Assembly (NCBI RefSeq): GCF_047495875.1
Contig: NC_092459.1
Coordinates: 17,283,795 to 17,347,794, forward strand
Length of the DNA: 64,000 nt
DNA from: Pithys albifrons albifrons
Lineage: Eukaryota > Chordata > Aves > Passeriformes > Thamnophilidae
Direction of reading: 5' to 3'
Shown here: positions 1 to 14,400 of the stretch, piece after piece
Layout of the letters: each line of letters opens with the position of its first letter
How positions within the stretch are numbered: position 1 is the first letter of the stretch
Made by a program: the position numbers and the translations under genes
The notes under the pieces: generated by a model
The model's input: the letters and a program-made list of their open reading frames with translations, nothing else
Database searches by the model: none
Told to the model about the DNA's origin: nothing

Positions 1-2251
1 TTGACATACCTTTGCTTGCTACCATTGCCCATAAAAAGATTAAATTCATCAGGGTCACTGAATTTAAGTTTCTTAGAATAGGACTTTAAGATAGCTGAAA
101 GTGGAACAATATTTTGAGGGAGTTACTTCCTGCTTTATTGCATTCTTTCTGTTATCTAACAGAGCTGCCATCTTCAGAAGAAATGTATAAAATAACCCCA
201 CACAATATGGGAGGAATAAATTCAAAAGGACCACTGTACCTTAAAATTTCTTTCTATAAACTGTGTAAAGACAGAATCTTCTCAGAAATACAGCTCTTAT
301 TATGGAAACATCAAATACAAAGGATATGTACAGGATAAGGTTAGTAACAACACATAGGCAAGGTCCTAACACTTAACAGTAAACAGAACCAAGTCACACT
401 TAAATAAGAAAGACTGAAATGACACAGTGCAATCCAACACCTGCCATGAATTTTGCCCAATCATTTATGAATAGAATAAAATCTCAAAAGTCTTAAAGTA
501 CTTTAATGGACAATCTAACATACTGGTGACAACCTTCAATTTTCTGGATACTGAAATGCCAGTTCTTCTACTATGGCTTGAAATAATCTATATAATAATA
601 AGTTGCACTTTATTCATGCTGCTTCTGATACACTCCTGAAAAGAAAGGCATTCAACATTAGCATTTATATTTTGAAAGAAGAAAATAGTGGAGTCACAAG
701 ACCTTTCACTGCTGGAGAGTGACCATAGCACTCTGCACCCTGCTGACAGAGTGGTTTACAGTTAATTTGAATCTATCCAACAGTGTGAGAGAAAATTAAG
801 ATACACAGAGATTTAAACACTGTACTCAGGATTTTATTTGAACACCTCTCCTTGAAGCATCAGATAGATTAAACCACAGTTGCATGAAATATTACTGTCT
901 TTTGAGTTAAATGAGTCTAGAGGACTGTTGGATTCAAATGACAAAAGCTCATTCCACAACTAAAGAATCATTCCTTAAATTCCAGATTGTTACAATGTTA
1001 CAGAATAACAAGTTTTGAGATTTAACCCAGAATATTCTGAAATCTAACCACATATAGAACCAGATAATCTCCACAATTATTATATTTATTTTAATTAATT
1101 TTTATCTGCTTTTTATATGGATAATAAATAGCAGAATTTAATGGTTGGTCAAACAGTTGTATCATAATTTCTCGAAGAATTCATGTGAGAAAATCGTTCA
1201 TGCATATTCAATATGCACATCAATATGCATTCCTCCCTCATGCTCAGCACTTTTTCAGGAAGAATAATTTTTTTTCCTGAAAAACTGCATCCCTTCTCAG
1301 AAATGCAGAAGCAAGAGCATTACCATTAAAAAAAATCTTATTTTGTTACTCTATCACTCCACAGAGACAAATGGAATGGTTCTAAGCAAGTACTTTGTTA
1401 GAACTCAGAAACCTTGTTAGACTCTCAGAAATTCTGAAATTTAGATGAGCTGTTTCAATACTTGTGCTGAGACTTCTGATCCTTGCAAGCTGCATTCATG
1501 TAGTCCTGTGACCCGGTGTTCTCAGTATTTCAAACATTTATAGGAGGTTCCTGCGAACCTGGGCATACCAAATCAAGTTTGCATTTGTGCTAAACTGCTA
1601 AATATGTTTTTAATTGTAGAAGGCCTATAGTTTCAATCCATACACTTCCATTCCTTCAGTTCACTCAAGTATGGATCTACATTTACTAGCCAGTAGAAAG
1701 TGATAATCTGCTTCTTAATTTTGAGAATCTAGGACTATCACAAACTTTACTTTGACTTTTATGCTGTGTTCAAACTCTTCCAATGTTATCAAGGACAATC
1801 TCAACCCAAAATTAATGGTCTAAGAGCAATGCATTTCTTCTCTGAAAACAACAGTTACGTAAAACATAACATATTTATCTTATGTGAGAGGAAAAGCTTT
1901 CTGGAACAAAATGTTCAAGGTGGACTAAACAAACTCCAGAGAATCTTGCACAGGTAAAACACATTAATTTCCAGTTTGTAATAATCAAGGTCAACTTACA
2001 CATTATTACTTCCAATTTTCAAACTGTCATAATTTGCTCACTGTTGTTACATAGTCATTGACAGAAAAATATTGCTATAAGGAGGAAGCTTTCAGAAGCC
2101 TTCTGTGTATAAAAACATACTCAGATCCATCGTCGTGGAGGACATCAATTTAACGCAGTTATTAAACAGACAATAATATATAAATAATATAAAAATGTTA
2201 TACTTATTTTACTGATGAAATGGCTCCAGGATTTAAATTATTCATACTTAC
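1..2251 (-). other. SNTG2 intron (partial, left edge)
   Basis: AT-rich sequence downstream of the last visible exon. I read both strands for the next syntrophin exon (the SU region) and did not find it. The short open frames at 114-338 and 1766-1957 have no recognisable domain. No repeat family was recognised. Confidence 0.8.
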
Positions 2252-2461
2252 CCCCGTTCTTTGAACTTCCAAGAAAATTGCTCTTTGAAATGATTTCTCC
2301 CACACTGCCAATTCACTGCCCAGCTCTACATTGAAATAATGACTCTTGCCATGTCCAACCAAAACACTGAAACAATATGGCCTCTGGTCTTCAAGATCAA
2401 AGTCCTGATGAATACCTAAATACAAGTTTGCTTGTAGCCAGCAATCATCAGCAAGCCAGAG
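2252..2461 (-). CDS. SNTG2: SNTG2 exon: C-terminal part of PH2
   Basis: A 210-nt exon of 70 codons, phase 0 at both ends. It begins [20 protein letters not shown] after the acceptor GTCTTTCAG and ends FLEVQRTG before a strong donor, GTAAGT. In between are [20 protein letters not shown] and [17 protein letters not shown], the last PH2 strands and the C-terminal helix with its conserved Trp. The open frame runs on to 2572 and 2204, but those parts are intronic. A syntrophin continues with another PH2 segment and the SU domain; no such exon is recognisable at 1-2251, so the gene continues beyond the left edge. Confidence 0.95.
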
Positions 2462-5400
2462 CTGAAAGACATGTTTCAGTATGTGATTCTTCATCTGGCA
2501 AAAGCAAACAGTTGAAGCAACACTGTCTCCTGTAAGTGATGGGTACTTGAATACTTTATGGCAGTAGGTCAATAATTACCTTGAAGAAATGGTCTAAGAG
2601 TTAAGTAATGTCAAAGACAACTACTCATTTTGCTTCTTACTCACTTTACCCTGCATCAAGTATTCCAAGCTACTTCTGCAGTTTCAAAATACTGTCAAAA
2701 TTACCTAGGGAAGACATACATAACTTAAAATGAGTTTGTACCACTATATTGTTTACAGTGAAAAGGAAGGAAATCCCTGAATTCCTTGAATACAATTCAA
2801 AATCTGCATGCCAGCTCTACAGGAGACTACAGTTCCTCCATTCTAATTGGGTTTCAGTATGCTAAACCCCAAGGAATGAAGTGACTTATCAAGCACCTAT
2901 GACAACATAAGCTTGTCCCCTATCAGCCTCAATGCTGTTCTGTAACTACATGGAGAAAAAAAGATCCTGCCATCACCTTCAAGATAAAGAAGACAAACGT
3001 CACATAAAACTTTCATAATAAAAAATACCACTGTAATAGAATATTTTGTAAATGAAAACAAATTCATACAATTTCCCTCATTTTAAGACTTCATTGATTA
3101 GCAAAAATATAGAGAAAAAAAACCCCTAAATTAAAAAGCTACTACTTACACATCTAACTATTTTCACAGCCTGAACTTCAAAATTACATATATTTTTAAA
3201 ATTTCTGTTCATCACATAAGGCCCTTTCCTATCCCCATTTCTCTGTGATATCATGGGACAGAAAAGATTGAAATAACAAAATAATTAGGAATGAGAATGA
3301 TATTATTTTCTAAAGTCACTTGCAAACAGAATTGTCTTTCTCTAGCACTCCATGTTAGGTTTGGGAGACTTGATTCTAGTCAAGCAGATCTGAAGTACGA
3401 GCAGTCATGTTTTAACTGGATTTAGGTGTCTTTGAAAAGATTAGTATGCAGCTTTGTAGTGGTACCCAAGTCACAGAATCCTGTAGTCAGGATAAATTTA
3501 TAAAGGTTTATAGTTTAGTTTTCTATAATCTCTATTAGTCCATCATTGTCTATGGAGGCTACAGTTGAAACTTTATGCACTAAAATCAAACAACTGGAAT
3601 TTTAGCATCAAAGTGTAAAGGGAAAATATTCTCATACATGTAGATCAGATCACAGATAACAGATCACAGACTATTTTGTGTTGGGAGGGAACCACAGGGA
3701 TCACTGAGTGCAACTCTTAAGTCAATAGCCCACATAGGGGATTGAACCCATGACCTTGGCATTATTACAACCAAGTTTTAACCAACTGAGCTAATCTTGG
3801 TAAAATTGATGTTCAGGGTCTTGTGTCCCTCGTGTTCTAGATGCACACTCAAGTAACCTCACAGGGCAGCAGTGAAGATCCACTGTCTAGTAATGAAAGG
3901 CAGAGGAAACAAATGCTCTGCTACCACACCCTCCTCTGTGCACTGCTTTCTTATTCATAAACAGGGATTACAATACTCAGACCAGAGCTGAAAATTTTGC
4001 CTGTGCTGGTGAATTACTGCCAAACATAAAGCTGGCACGTGCAACCTTCTGCAATTTACTCAAATCTACCCTGTACAGCTATGCCTGATTCATGGTGCAC
4101 CTTGGTACACATCACTTTGTTGTCAAAATTGGACCTCCAGCTACCTGAGGAGAGAACAAACTTGTGAAAGCTCAAAGTTATTTTACAAACTCCTTTGGAC
4201 TGTTGAAAAGGAAGCTGAACAAAATACCTGCATATGTTCTGGTGTTCAGCTGCAATGGACTGACATGTATTAAATCTGCTTCACAACTCAGTGCAGCTTG
4301 TTGACCACCATATTAATATTTTGTAATTTGTATGCAAAAATACTAGGCAATAAAAGAAAATAAAATGTTTATAAGATAGCTGGGTTTTAAAAATGTGTCT
4401 GATATTCTTGCCCCAATAACAAGATCCAATGAAGAAAAATTATGAGGCAAAGAATAGGAATAAACATGTGATTAAAGATTTTACATTTTTAATCATCTGG
4501 TGGTTACCATCAAATGTCCATGAAGATGCAAGGCATTTTGTATATGTGAATTTTAATTCAAATATTTGCATATTCATGTTTGTCTATGCAAGTGTGTATT
4601 TATATAAATGCATACACGCATACCAACCTAAAATATATCAAACATTTTGTTTCAAAATGTAAATTCCATATTGGATTCTTATATTCCACGTTTAACTTTG
4701 TGTCTTAATAAACATAGATGAGAAGCTTACAATTAGGTATGTAACAAGAGAACCTCTCCTTCAAATCCATCTTTCATAAGAAGATACAACAGCACACTCT
4801 ACCACAGTTCTGTGCTAATTCTAACCAGTTTCTGAAAATCCTTAGGAAGACCCTCCCCAAATGGCAGTTTCTACAACATAACTCTGTCTTTCAAATGCTG
4901 TGCAGAAACCTTAATCTTTTAAGATTATTTCATATCATTTTGGATTTACTCAGTTTTTCTCACTGCCATTTATACCAAAGAATCAACATAAAAGAGGTTA
5001 AAGAGTTGAACTTGGGCTTTTGCACTTTAGCTAACATATTCATGAAGACTGGCAATTAAGCATTCATTTATTAAAATGTCAAGAACATTAAAGATTTGAA
5101 TTTTGGATAGTTTATTCTCCCACTCCTTTTTTTAATAAAAAAGTAGCACAGAAGTTGCTTCAAGGACAGAACACCCTTGAAGTCACCATAATATTCAAGG
5201 AAGGGCTGAATTTCAGCAGTAAAAATGAAAATAGAAAAAACAAAATCAAAATCCAAGCTACAGCAAAATCTTTTCAAAAGGCACAATAAGCATGTATTTG
5301 ATTGGTGCCTGAGTTATTTATCAGCAAATTGTAAAATTTGAAAAAATATTAAGGAGAATGAATAAATGATCTGGGACAGAAACTCTGCTTTTTGTTGGTG

Positions 5401-8400
5401 TCTCGATGATGGGCAGGACCTGAAGTTACCCACATAAACCCAGACAGAGACATGGTTGCACTAAAATAATGCTCTGCCAGCAAGAATTTGTCTGTACTCC
5501 TGTATCTTGCACTCTGAAGCTGAGCTCTAGTCCTGAGCTCCAGGACTGCTGTTTTGTCTGGCATGGCACTGGCCAAAATACTTCCTTCCTATGTCCTGAA
5601 TAACTGTTGCATCAGAAAAAAACCCAAAACCAAACCAAAACAACAAACCAAAAAACAACACAAAGAAAAATAAACAAACCAACCACTCAAAAAAACCGCA
5701 AACCCCAAAGCCAAACTGAAAATAAACCCTAAACCCCAACATAAAACTAAACAAAAAAACCCTCACCAAAGCCATAAGCACTTAAGCACTTCTCCTTCAG
5801 TGCAGCATCTATATAGGTAAGTGGACAACAAGCTGTCTTTTCCACAAGAGTACATGGTCAAAAGAGAAAGGACAGCAGCTGGTGAGAACTAAAGCTGAGC
5901 TGTAATTTATGAGTGAAACAATATTTTATCTAAAAAGATGGATTTTTTTTTGGTGAAAATATGTTTATTTTCACTCTACTAGGCAAATAGGCTCTCATCT
6001 AGCATTATTTCACCTCCAAAGCTGTTTTTGATTACCTGGTAGAGAATAAAATTAATCTACCTGATGCAAATAGAAAATATATTTTATATGTCAATTATTT
6101 AATTTTTTTGCCACGACTCTTTCCGTGGGACAAACCAGACAGAAAACATGACTGCATCTGGTTGGGGGAAGAAAATGAATTCTATGGGACACAAATTCAA
6201 CAGGTTACCCTTTGTAAGGAAAAACTATTATAATACTTGCAAATTACACTTGATACAATGAGGACATAATTTTATACTTTTTAATTACTGAAGTTAAATA
6301 GAAGTATCATTATAGAGATCAAGAATTACAGAAAGAGCACTTTTCATCATGTTTGCCTAAAATCTGACCAACTAAGAAAAAAAGCAGTATCATTATGCTC
6401 AGCTGTGTGTCTCATTGATACTTCATACAACCAGCACTAATACTGAAGACTTTCTTCAATATGGAAGCATTTCAGTAACTTGCTCACTTGGAGCTTAATC
6501 CCTTTAACATATTCTCTTATACTTTCACAGCTAATGTACTAGAGGTTACAAAGGGTTTTTAGAACAGCTGAACTATTTGAATGTTAGCTGCTCCTAGTTA
6601 GTGTTAACTTGAGCATATCATCAACAGGAAAAAGCAAGCTTTCTTTACTAAATAATAATGTAATCACGAGGCAACCTACCTTGTGAATTTTAAATAGAAC
6701 CTCACAGAGGTTATAGATTTTTTCAGCTCGTACCCAGTCTAGTGTGCTTACCTATAATATCAAAAGAAAATATTGTCAACACATTTGCAAATCATGTACA
6801 GATGAAAAGACTAAAAAGATTCCACCCATAATTATTCTACTGGATGTTTGAAATATAGGCACATCATTACACTTAATATCCAGTATTATAAAACACTGTC
6901 AAATACTATTCAATTTTTACAGAAACAGAAGTCTTAGTATAATTAAAAGATACTAAAAGATTTCATAGGGTTTTTTTTTTACCAGCATTATGGAAAGCTC
7001 TTTGTAATCTGTGTGGTGAGCATAACCATATTTAGTTTTTCAAGATGCTAACACAGAGAACTCAGAATCTCAAACACAAAGTCATTCAGCTTCATGTCTC
7101 AATCTTAAAAACATCTTAGAATCAACAGACAAAAATGTATTCCCAAATACGATTCTGAATATACATGCACAAGGGTGTCAATAACTCAATATTTATTCTA
7201 AAAATTGAAGACAATTACATGACTGAAATATTTGAAATCAAGAATAATGTGAACCATGTTCAAGAAAATAAAAAAAAATAACTTACATACAGGAAAAATG
7301 CAAGGGGAATACACATTATTTTTCCTTATATATTTTAGAGCAAAATCCTAGCTCTTGATGAATGAGTGCCAAAGGAGTGCCACAGGAGTGGCAGCATAGA
7401 TATATGAAGAATTTACCAAGTTGTAACTCTGAGGCCTTTGGCATATGGAAACAAGTGTTTTTGTAACTCTAATAGCAACCAGAATGCTTTAAAATTCTAG
7501 CACTGATACAGTTTTGTCTTTTGCCTGCCACCCACCCAAAAGGAAGCAAGTGGAAAAAGTTAAATTAAAACTATTTAGGTAAAGCAAAATTTAGTTGTAA
7601 AACATCTGGCTTATGTGGATGAAACTTAACTAGGAAAAACCTATGAAATTCAACAACAGATTGTTTTTCTGTGTTAACAGTAGCATATAATTCACTCATA
7701 AACCCCAATATTATTCCTCATGATTTGCATGGAGATCAACATGTGTTGTGTTGGGGTCTTTTTTTAAGTTTATTTTAAAATCTAATTTTCAAAGATTTTA
7801 AAAAAATCTAAGCCATTAAACAGAATTATAATAAAACTGTGAGGCTCCAAATGACTATAACACTTACAGGCATACTGATGAGACTCTTGGTTATTAAATA
7901 TTACTTTAGAGTCCTTTCGAAGGAGTAATGTTAATTTGGTGCTAGTTTCTTTCTTATTTTAACAATCTGATCTAATTCTTAATAATCTAGCCATCTTACA
8001 GTTTCTCTCAGATTTTGAGATTATTAAATTTAGATGAGATGAACGACTTATTGAAATGGGACTGAAGATCTCTAAAAGAAGAAGGTTAGTACCAAATCTT
8101 TTCAGGATTTAAAGGGACTCACATTCAAGGATTCTCCATTTTACAATTTTTATATTTTAACAAACATCGCTTGAATACAGTGCATCCACAAGAAGTAAAA
8201 ACATGTTACATACTTTCTGCATTATTACGAGCAATTTCTCACAACTCAAAGCATTAGATATAGTTAATTTTAAAAGCACATAGTATTTCTTAAAAGAAGC
8301 TTTTTCAAATTTAATATTAGCCATTTTAGAAAATAAAAAAAATTTAGGTATTAACTTGTCCTCCCAACACTCCATAAAAGGTAGCAATTTTTAGTGTCAT

Positions 8401-11400
8401 ACATTTCAAAATTTTAGATTTCCATCTCTATTTTCCTTCTTATAAAGTCCATTCAATATTTTGTTTGAGTTTTGCTCTTCAATTATTGTTACGAGTAAGA
8501 AATAACACAAGTTTTAAAAAATGAGGATTTATTAAGATGATTCATAAAGAAATACACATTAAACATGCCTACATATAGCATGTACTGCACATGTCTTCAC
8601 TTAATCTTTTTTCCAGGGAAATATTTTTTACTTTGATGGCGGTTTTGAAAAGAAAATAATTAAATAATACATGTTTTGGCCCATTATTTTTCATCTTCAA
8701 AAGGGATATTCATGCTTCTTGCAAAAAAAAAAAAAAAGTTTTCTAGTAGAATGGAGGCTACTTCATTATCTGGTCTTGAATTTCTCCAAGGGAAAGATTC
8801 TTTTCTACCTCAGTTAACAACAGGACAGTCTTTCATTGCTATTAGTGGCAAGACATAAAAGCATAAGCACTGATTTTATCTGCTGTTTATGAAACTGACT
8901 TTAGTGGCACTAGTTACAACCTAAAAGCTCTTGAGATATGAATGGACTTTCATTTGCTCATATAATTTGTTTTGATTTCTGAAGATTAATTTAAACTGTT
9001 GGCATTCCTTGCTGCTATTAGCAATGGACAATGGTGACACTGCTGTGCCATTAAATTCACTCTGAATACCTCAGACGTCTTCCCATTATACTGTGCATCT
9101 CTTTCATCTTTTGATGCTGTGTAACCTCCTATGACTTTTTCAGCAAAGACAGCTAGTGGTGGTGATAACTGTATATAAGCCATGATTTTATTTTACTGTG
9201 TATGTCAGATAAATGCTACCATACTTAAAGATCAAAACAGCCTGACTATCATTGCAAGTGATCAGAACACAAATGACATGTAGAGAGCAATTTTAAGGAT
9301 GCAAAGCAAACATACTAGAAAGGGATACCAGAATCTAAAGAGACAGCTAACATTATTTATAGTTTTATCAGAACTATCATAGTATGTCTGAGTTAAAAAT
9401 GTTATTGTTATAGACTCCATTGCTCTTTTAAAAATATCACCAATAATTGTATACTTCTAGTTAAGGAGAACAGAAATAAACAGAGAGGTTTGTGAAAATT
9501 GCAATATCCTTCATTTGATTTAAAGAATGTTTCAGTTTACTGCAGGCTATCTATTTAATATGTGGGTAATAAGTAACTAACATAAATGAGATATTGAAGT
9601 ATATTTCTTAGGCAATAAAATAGCTTTTCTCATTATTTATCCTTGGAATTCTTCCTGTAGGTATTCTATACATTGGAATGTTTTGGGATTATTTTAGTGT
9701 GACAATACAATTATTTTTTACAAAGCATTTGACAAAATCTTTCAAAAAGTTATATTCAGAATAGAGAAAAATAACACATTTGTAAACCCACAGATAATAT
9801 TGAGCTGATAAAAAATAATAAAAACAAACAAAGACAGAAAAACTGGAATTGGAAGCTACAATTTTAACTCTATAATGAGAGTCAGAAATAAGGATGTAGA
9901 GTTACAAAAGTTCCCAATGTTGTAGAAGTACTTTTTATTTTAGTGTGAGTTTTTGCAATTCCTCATGTTTTAAAAATCAGCATTACAGTTGAGTGCTGAA
10001 GATAAACAAACTAGTAAAATCCAGTTTTACTTAGACCAGGCAATCTCAACATCAGCTCATGCTCATGTTCCAAGTATGTTAATCCTTGGCTTCTCTTTAA
10101 AAAGTTGTGACATAAAATAGAGAGAAAACAGTAAACTAATTTTGACACACATATGCAGTAAACAACAAACTCAAAAAGTTACTCCCTAGACAAGAATCAT
10201 GCAATTATAAAATAGGGAAAAAAGCTTTCATGCCTGTTCAGATATCACCACTAAATAAAGAAATATGGGGGAAGTTTAAAAGGAGTCACACTTCAAAACT
10301 CGCTAAAGTAAAAATTAACATAACACTCTTTGACTTTCTCTTAACACTGGATTTGATTCTAGAAATCTCCAGAGCCCACCAAAATATTACAAAAAATTTA
10401 ATAAATTTAAAGAGTAAAACTTAAGGGAAAAGAGATCAAGGCGTCTATAATATTTATTACTGGAATACAGAGAACTATGCATAATCTGAGAATTAAGCAG
10501 AAGAATCCAATACGCCCAGAAGTACTAAAACGGTCTTGGGAGAAGACAAAATACTTTTAGCTAATGAGTAATTAATTTCCCTGTTCTCTTCACTCCTCAA
10601 TGGAACACGAAAATTAAGCAAGAATAATGAAAAAAATATTATAGGTATTAAAATGGAAAACAAGAAATCAAGACATGTTCCTGAAATGAACTATGATATG
10701 ACACAAGAATCCTAAAGATGCCCAAATAAACTCAAACCAGATGGTGCAAAACACACAAGATAAATAAAGACATGTGTGTAGAGTTAGAAAGTTCACCAAA
10801 ACTGTTCATGGTCAAGTCTACGCCTCTCCTAATATGTTACACTGACATAATGTATAATGTAAATTACCAATAGAAATATTTATAACTTACAGAGCTGTAC
10901 TCTCTAACATTAAAAACACTGCTTGTGCGAATTACATCATGAAAAATTATCTTCTCTGTAATGTCTCTCAAAGGTGGAACTATTTCTGCTATTTTCACAT
11001 TATTTTTGTATTTATTCTTTTCTTGAAACTATAAGCAGCACATGCACTGATTGCTAGCTGCCTTCATGTAAATCACTTTAGTGCTACTTATTTAATCACA
11101 TTGAGAAAAATAGTTTTGTAATTAGGGGTTATACAGTAGATCCAAAGATAAGGATACTTGAAGACTAATTCAAAAACCATTCTGAACTACGAAGAAGACA
11201 TAAAAAATCAAACAGAAGGAACATGTCCTATATATAGCCTATATTCCATAAAAACAAAGAATTGAACTTTATTTTTTTTTAATGCTAATTTTCAATTACA
11301 GAAAAAATAGCTTAATTTTGTAAGACAATTTTGAAGACTTCTCAATTTCTTCTAAAATATGAATTCAGAACATTTTCAATATCTGAAAATTGTCAGGAAT

Positions 11401-14400
11401 TTTATAGATGCCTTTAGACTGTAATAAAATACTGCTTGTACAAAAGAATAATTTCTGTTTTTTCAATGGTGTTTTTCAGATATGTAGTTTTCAGAAATGT
11501 GTTAAAATTCCAATACAGCAGTCTGTAAATGAAATCTGTAAATTTCTAAAATATGGTCTGCTAAGTCTCTTCAGGGATGCAGAAAGGCCATTCTCTGTTA
11601 ATCACATCATTCTTGATATTTACTTACATGGCAAAGCTTCTACATTTTTGGAAGCACCATCTGAGATATCATAGAAATAGTGTATGAATAAAATATTACT
11701 TTTCATAGTGATTTCTTTCATATTACAATATCCTCATTTTTTCCAAAATTTTCTTTATTTTTGCTCATGTTATCTATTCTTACAAAACCCAACAGCTGCA
11801 TTTACATTCACGTCATCTTATACACACAATGAAATGGAAACAGAGTAGAAATTACACTAGACCCTTTACAAGCAGTTGTAAAGTTATGGATAAAGATAGA
11901 TATAAGTGTAGAACTTATAGATCGCCTGCGCTGCGCACACTACACCGATGCCCTGATGTGCTACATTGATTCAGTATACAAATAGCAATAGCAACATCTC
12001 TGAAATAAAACATGTTAAACTTGTATCCTCAAAAGATCAAGTGATTTAAAACATCTGTATTTTTGTGATAGAAAAATACATTTTTTTCTTGCAATTAACT
12101 TGGTAAAAAAAATTAGTAGTAGCAATGGTAAAAGCAGTACTATCATGTAATTCTAGAAATATTGAAAGAGGCCTATGCACGCCTTTCAGCGGGGACCTGT
12201 GCTTCCAGCTACAGAGCTGGGACATGTGACACAGAACCAGTGTCAGAGTACAGCGAGGATTGGTGGCTCCCTGGATGCCATGGGAGCTCCCATGAGGTCC
12301 CTCAGGGCAGGGTCCTTGCCAGCCACTTCCCATCCCATAGCCCTGCAGTGGCCTGATGCTGTCCAACAGCTAAACACCTTCAGAGCTGCTCATGAACTCC
12401 CTGTCCTATGCCATGGGATGTGAGAGAAAATAGGAAGAGCAAAATTAAGAAAATTCATGGGGCCAGATGAAGACAGTTTAATAAGTGATGGAAAGAGGAA
12501 GAAATCAATTGATGCTCACCCCAAGTAGATCAATGCCCAGCCAGTCTCCAAGCAATGGACACTTTTGAAAACAAATCATCATTTTGCATTGCAGAGCCTG
12601 ATGTTTTCTGGTATGTGATATCATTTTTGATCTATTTGGGTCAGATGTGGCTGTGTCTGCCCCCAACCCCTTGCCCGCCCCCAGGCTGCTTGGTGAGTGA
12701 GCAGTGTGAGAACAGAAGGGCTGTACAAACAGTGCTCAGCATCAGCCCAAACACTGGTGCTGCTTTAGCCACAAGTAGAAAACCCACTGCCACATGGGCT
12801 GCTCTGAAGAAAGTGACCTCCATCCCAGCCATGTACATGTCCCAGCCAGGAGCAGGGCAGCCATAGGCACTGGGACATCCCCAGCTCTGGGCACCAGACA
12901 TCTGAGAGAAGGGATGGGCTGAGCCAGGCCTGGACATGGGCCCCTGGATGGCCCTGGCTTGTTGGGTCTCATGGCTGGGCAGACAGGGCTGTGAAGATGG
13001 AAACTGGCCCTGCAGCCCTGGGATGACAGTCATGGTGGGGCTGCAGTGCGACCCTGGGCTGTGGGAAGGGTGGGGTGAGCCCCAGGGAAGAGGGTCAGCA
13101 ACAGCCAGGGCTGAATGAGCCCTCAGGAGATTGATAATCAGCTTTGAAGTGTGGCCTTAGGTCCAGGTTTGAATTCTTCAGATGGGTGGTTGTGGGAAAC
13201 TGCTGAATTCCTAATTTTTGGGGATTTGTGGGCTTTTGGTTTGTTTGTTTGCTTTTTGTCTGATAAAAAAACATCTGGAACTTGTGGAATGATCGAAGAG
13301 CAAGAAAGCTGGTCAACAGCTTTTATGATTTAAAGACTGTCACATTCACTCGTGTATCATAGTATTGGGATGACATAACACATTGACCAAAGGGGTGCAT
13401 TTTTGTTCATTTTTTGAAAGCCACCATTTCTAAAAAAAAAAAAAAATTGTGCAGAAACACAACATAGGATAGCAGATTCTGTCAAGCAACATGGTATTAA
13501 CACTATCAAACAGTCATCCTCGCTTGTCTGTTCTTAGCAGAGTACTGAACATGGCAAATGAAGTTGTTTATCCCAAATTAGTATAATGTAGATGGATACT
13601 TATATCAAAAAGCAGTCTTAAAACCAGGTTGAGAAAACTAATTAAAATTTAGAGATGAAAAACATTCATGTGGTGTGTTATTTATTTGTTTAATATTCTT
13701 GCATTGTTTTACATTTTAATTGAATTGTAATAATTGAATCAAATTTTAGTTCCTCAGCTTAACATATTAAATCCCCAGTTGTCAGAGGGGGAAAACCCCT
13801 GCTGTTCCCAGATGTCTTATTTTAAAAGCAATACTACTGTCTATTTTAAAATGCTTGAAGTTAATAGGAATCATTGGATTAAGAATTTCAATCTAGAGAG
13901 AGGGTAAATTTTACTTATTGCATTGCATTGAGGTTCGTGAATAACTTTTGAAAGTATGTATTTCCCAAAGGTACTGCAGACAGTAAACATATAAAGGGTC
14001 AGATTTTCTTTGGATCACCTAACAGAACTGGAAGACTGAACACTTTCTGAGCAAAACTGTAAGCAAGTTGTATAACTGAAATTGCATTCTAATTCCACAT
14101 TTTATTATTTTTGATTTGTTAAAAGCAAAGATTATCTGGAAAAAAAAAAGAAAGAAGGGATTAATACAGGTCACTTTTAACAGTTTAGAATTCTACAGCT
14201 CATTTCTGTTTCATTCTTTTAAATTAAGTTTTAGAAAAGTATTAGATAAGTCATCTGTTGTGAAACAGAATTATTGCTACTATGTATGTAAATTATCAAA
14301 GCAAGATTTTTTTTCAGACTATATACTTACCACTGGATCCTCTGTAACATTTCAATTTCTTGCCTATGTGAAAAATCCACAAGTACCTACTAATACTATG

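Larger units (their letters stand above)
2462..6679 (-). other. SNTG2 intron (4.2 kb)
   Basis: Complete intron between two PH2 exons. It contains one tRNA-headed SINE (3645-3800) and an A/C-rich low-complexity tract (5615-5770). The rest is AT-rich and unassigned; open frames around 4429-4662 and 5071-5781 show no domain. Confidence 0.85.

Noticed and set aside
2204..2572. A 122-codon stand-alone gene starting at a Met at 2572
   Set aside because: The first and last parts are intron read-through; splice sites and family similarity limit the coding part to 2252-2461.
3724..3800. tRNA gene on the minus strand
   Set aside because: A and B boxes are present, but the head is fused to a CR1 tail, the acceptor stem does not pair and a near-identical copy exists at 42680-42829; it is a SINE.
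5615..5770. Interstitial telomere repeat
   Set aside because: AACCCT-like units occur only once or twice and irregularly; there is no TTAGGG array.
5527..5781. 84-codon Phe/Gly-rich membrane-like open frame on the minus strand
   Set aside because: Created by the A/C-rich low-complexity tract.
12641..13033. 130-codon open frame on the minus strand, and overlapping frames on both strands
   Set aside because: They lie in GC-rich repeat sequence with a decayed LTR, low stop frequency explains them, and no domain or splice context is visible.
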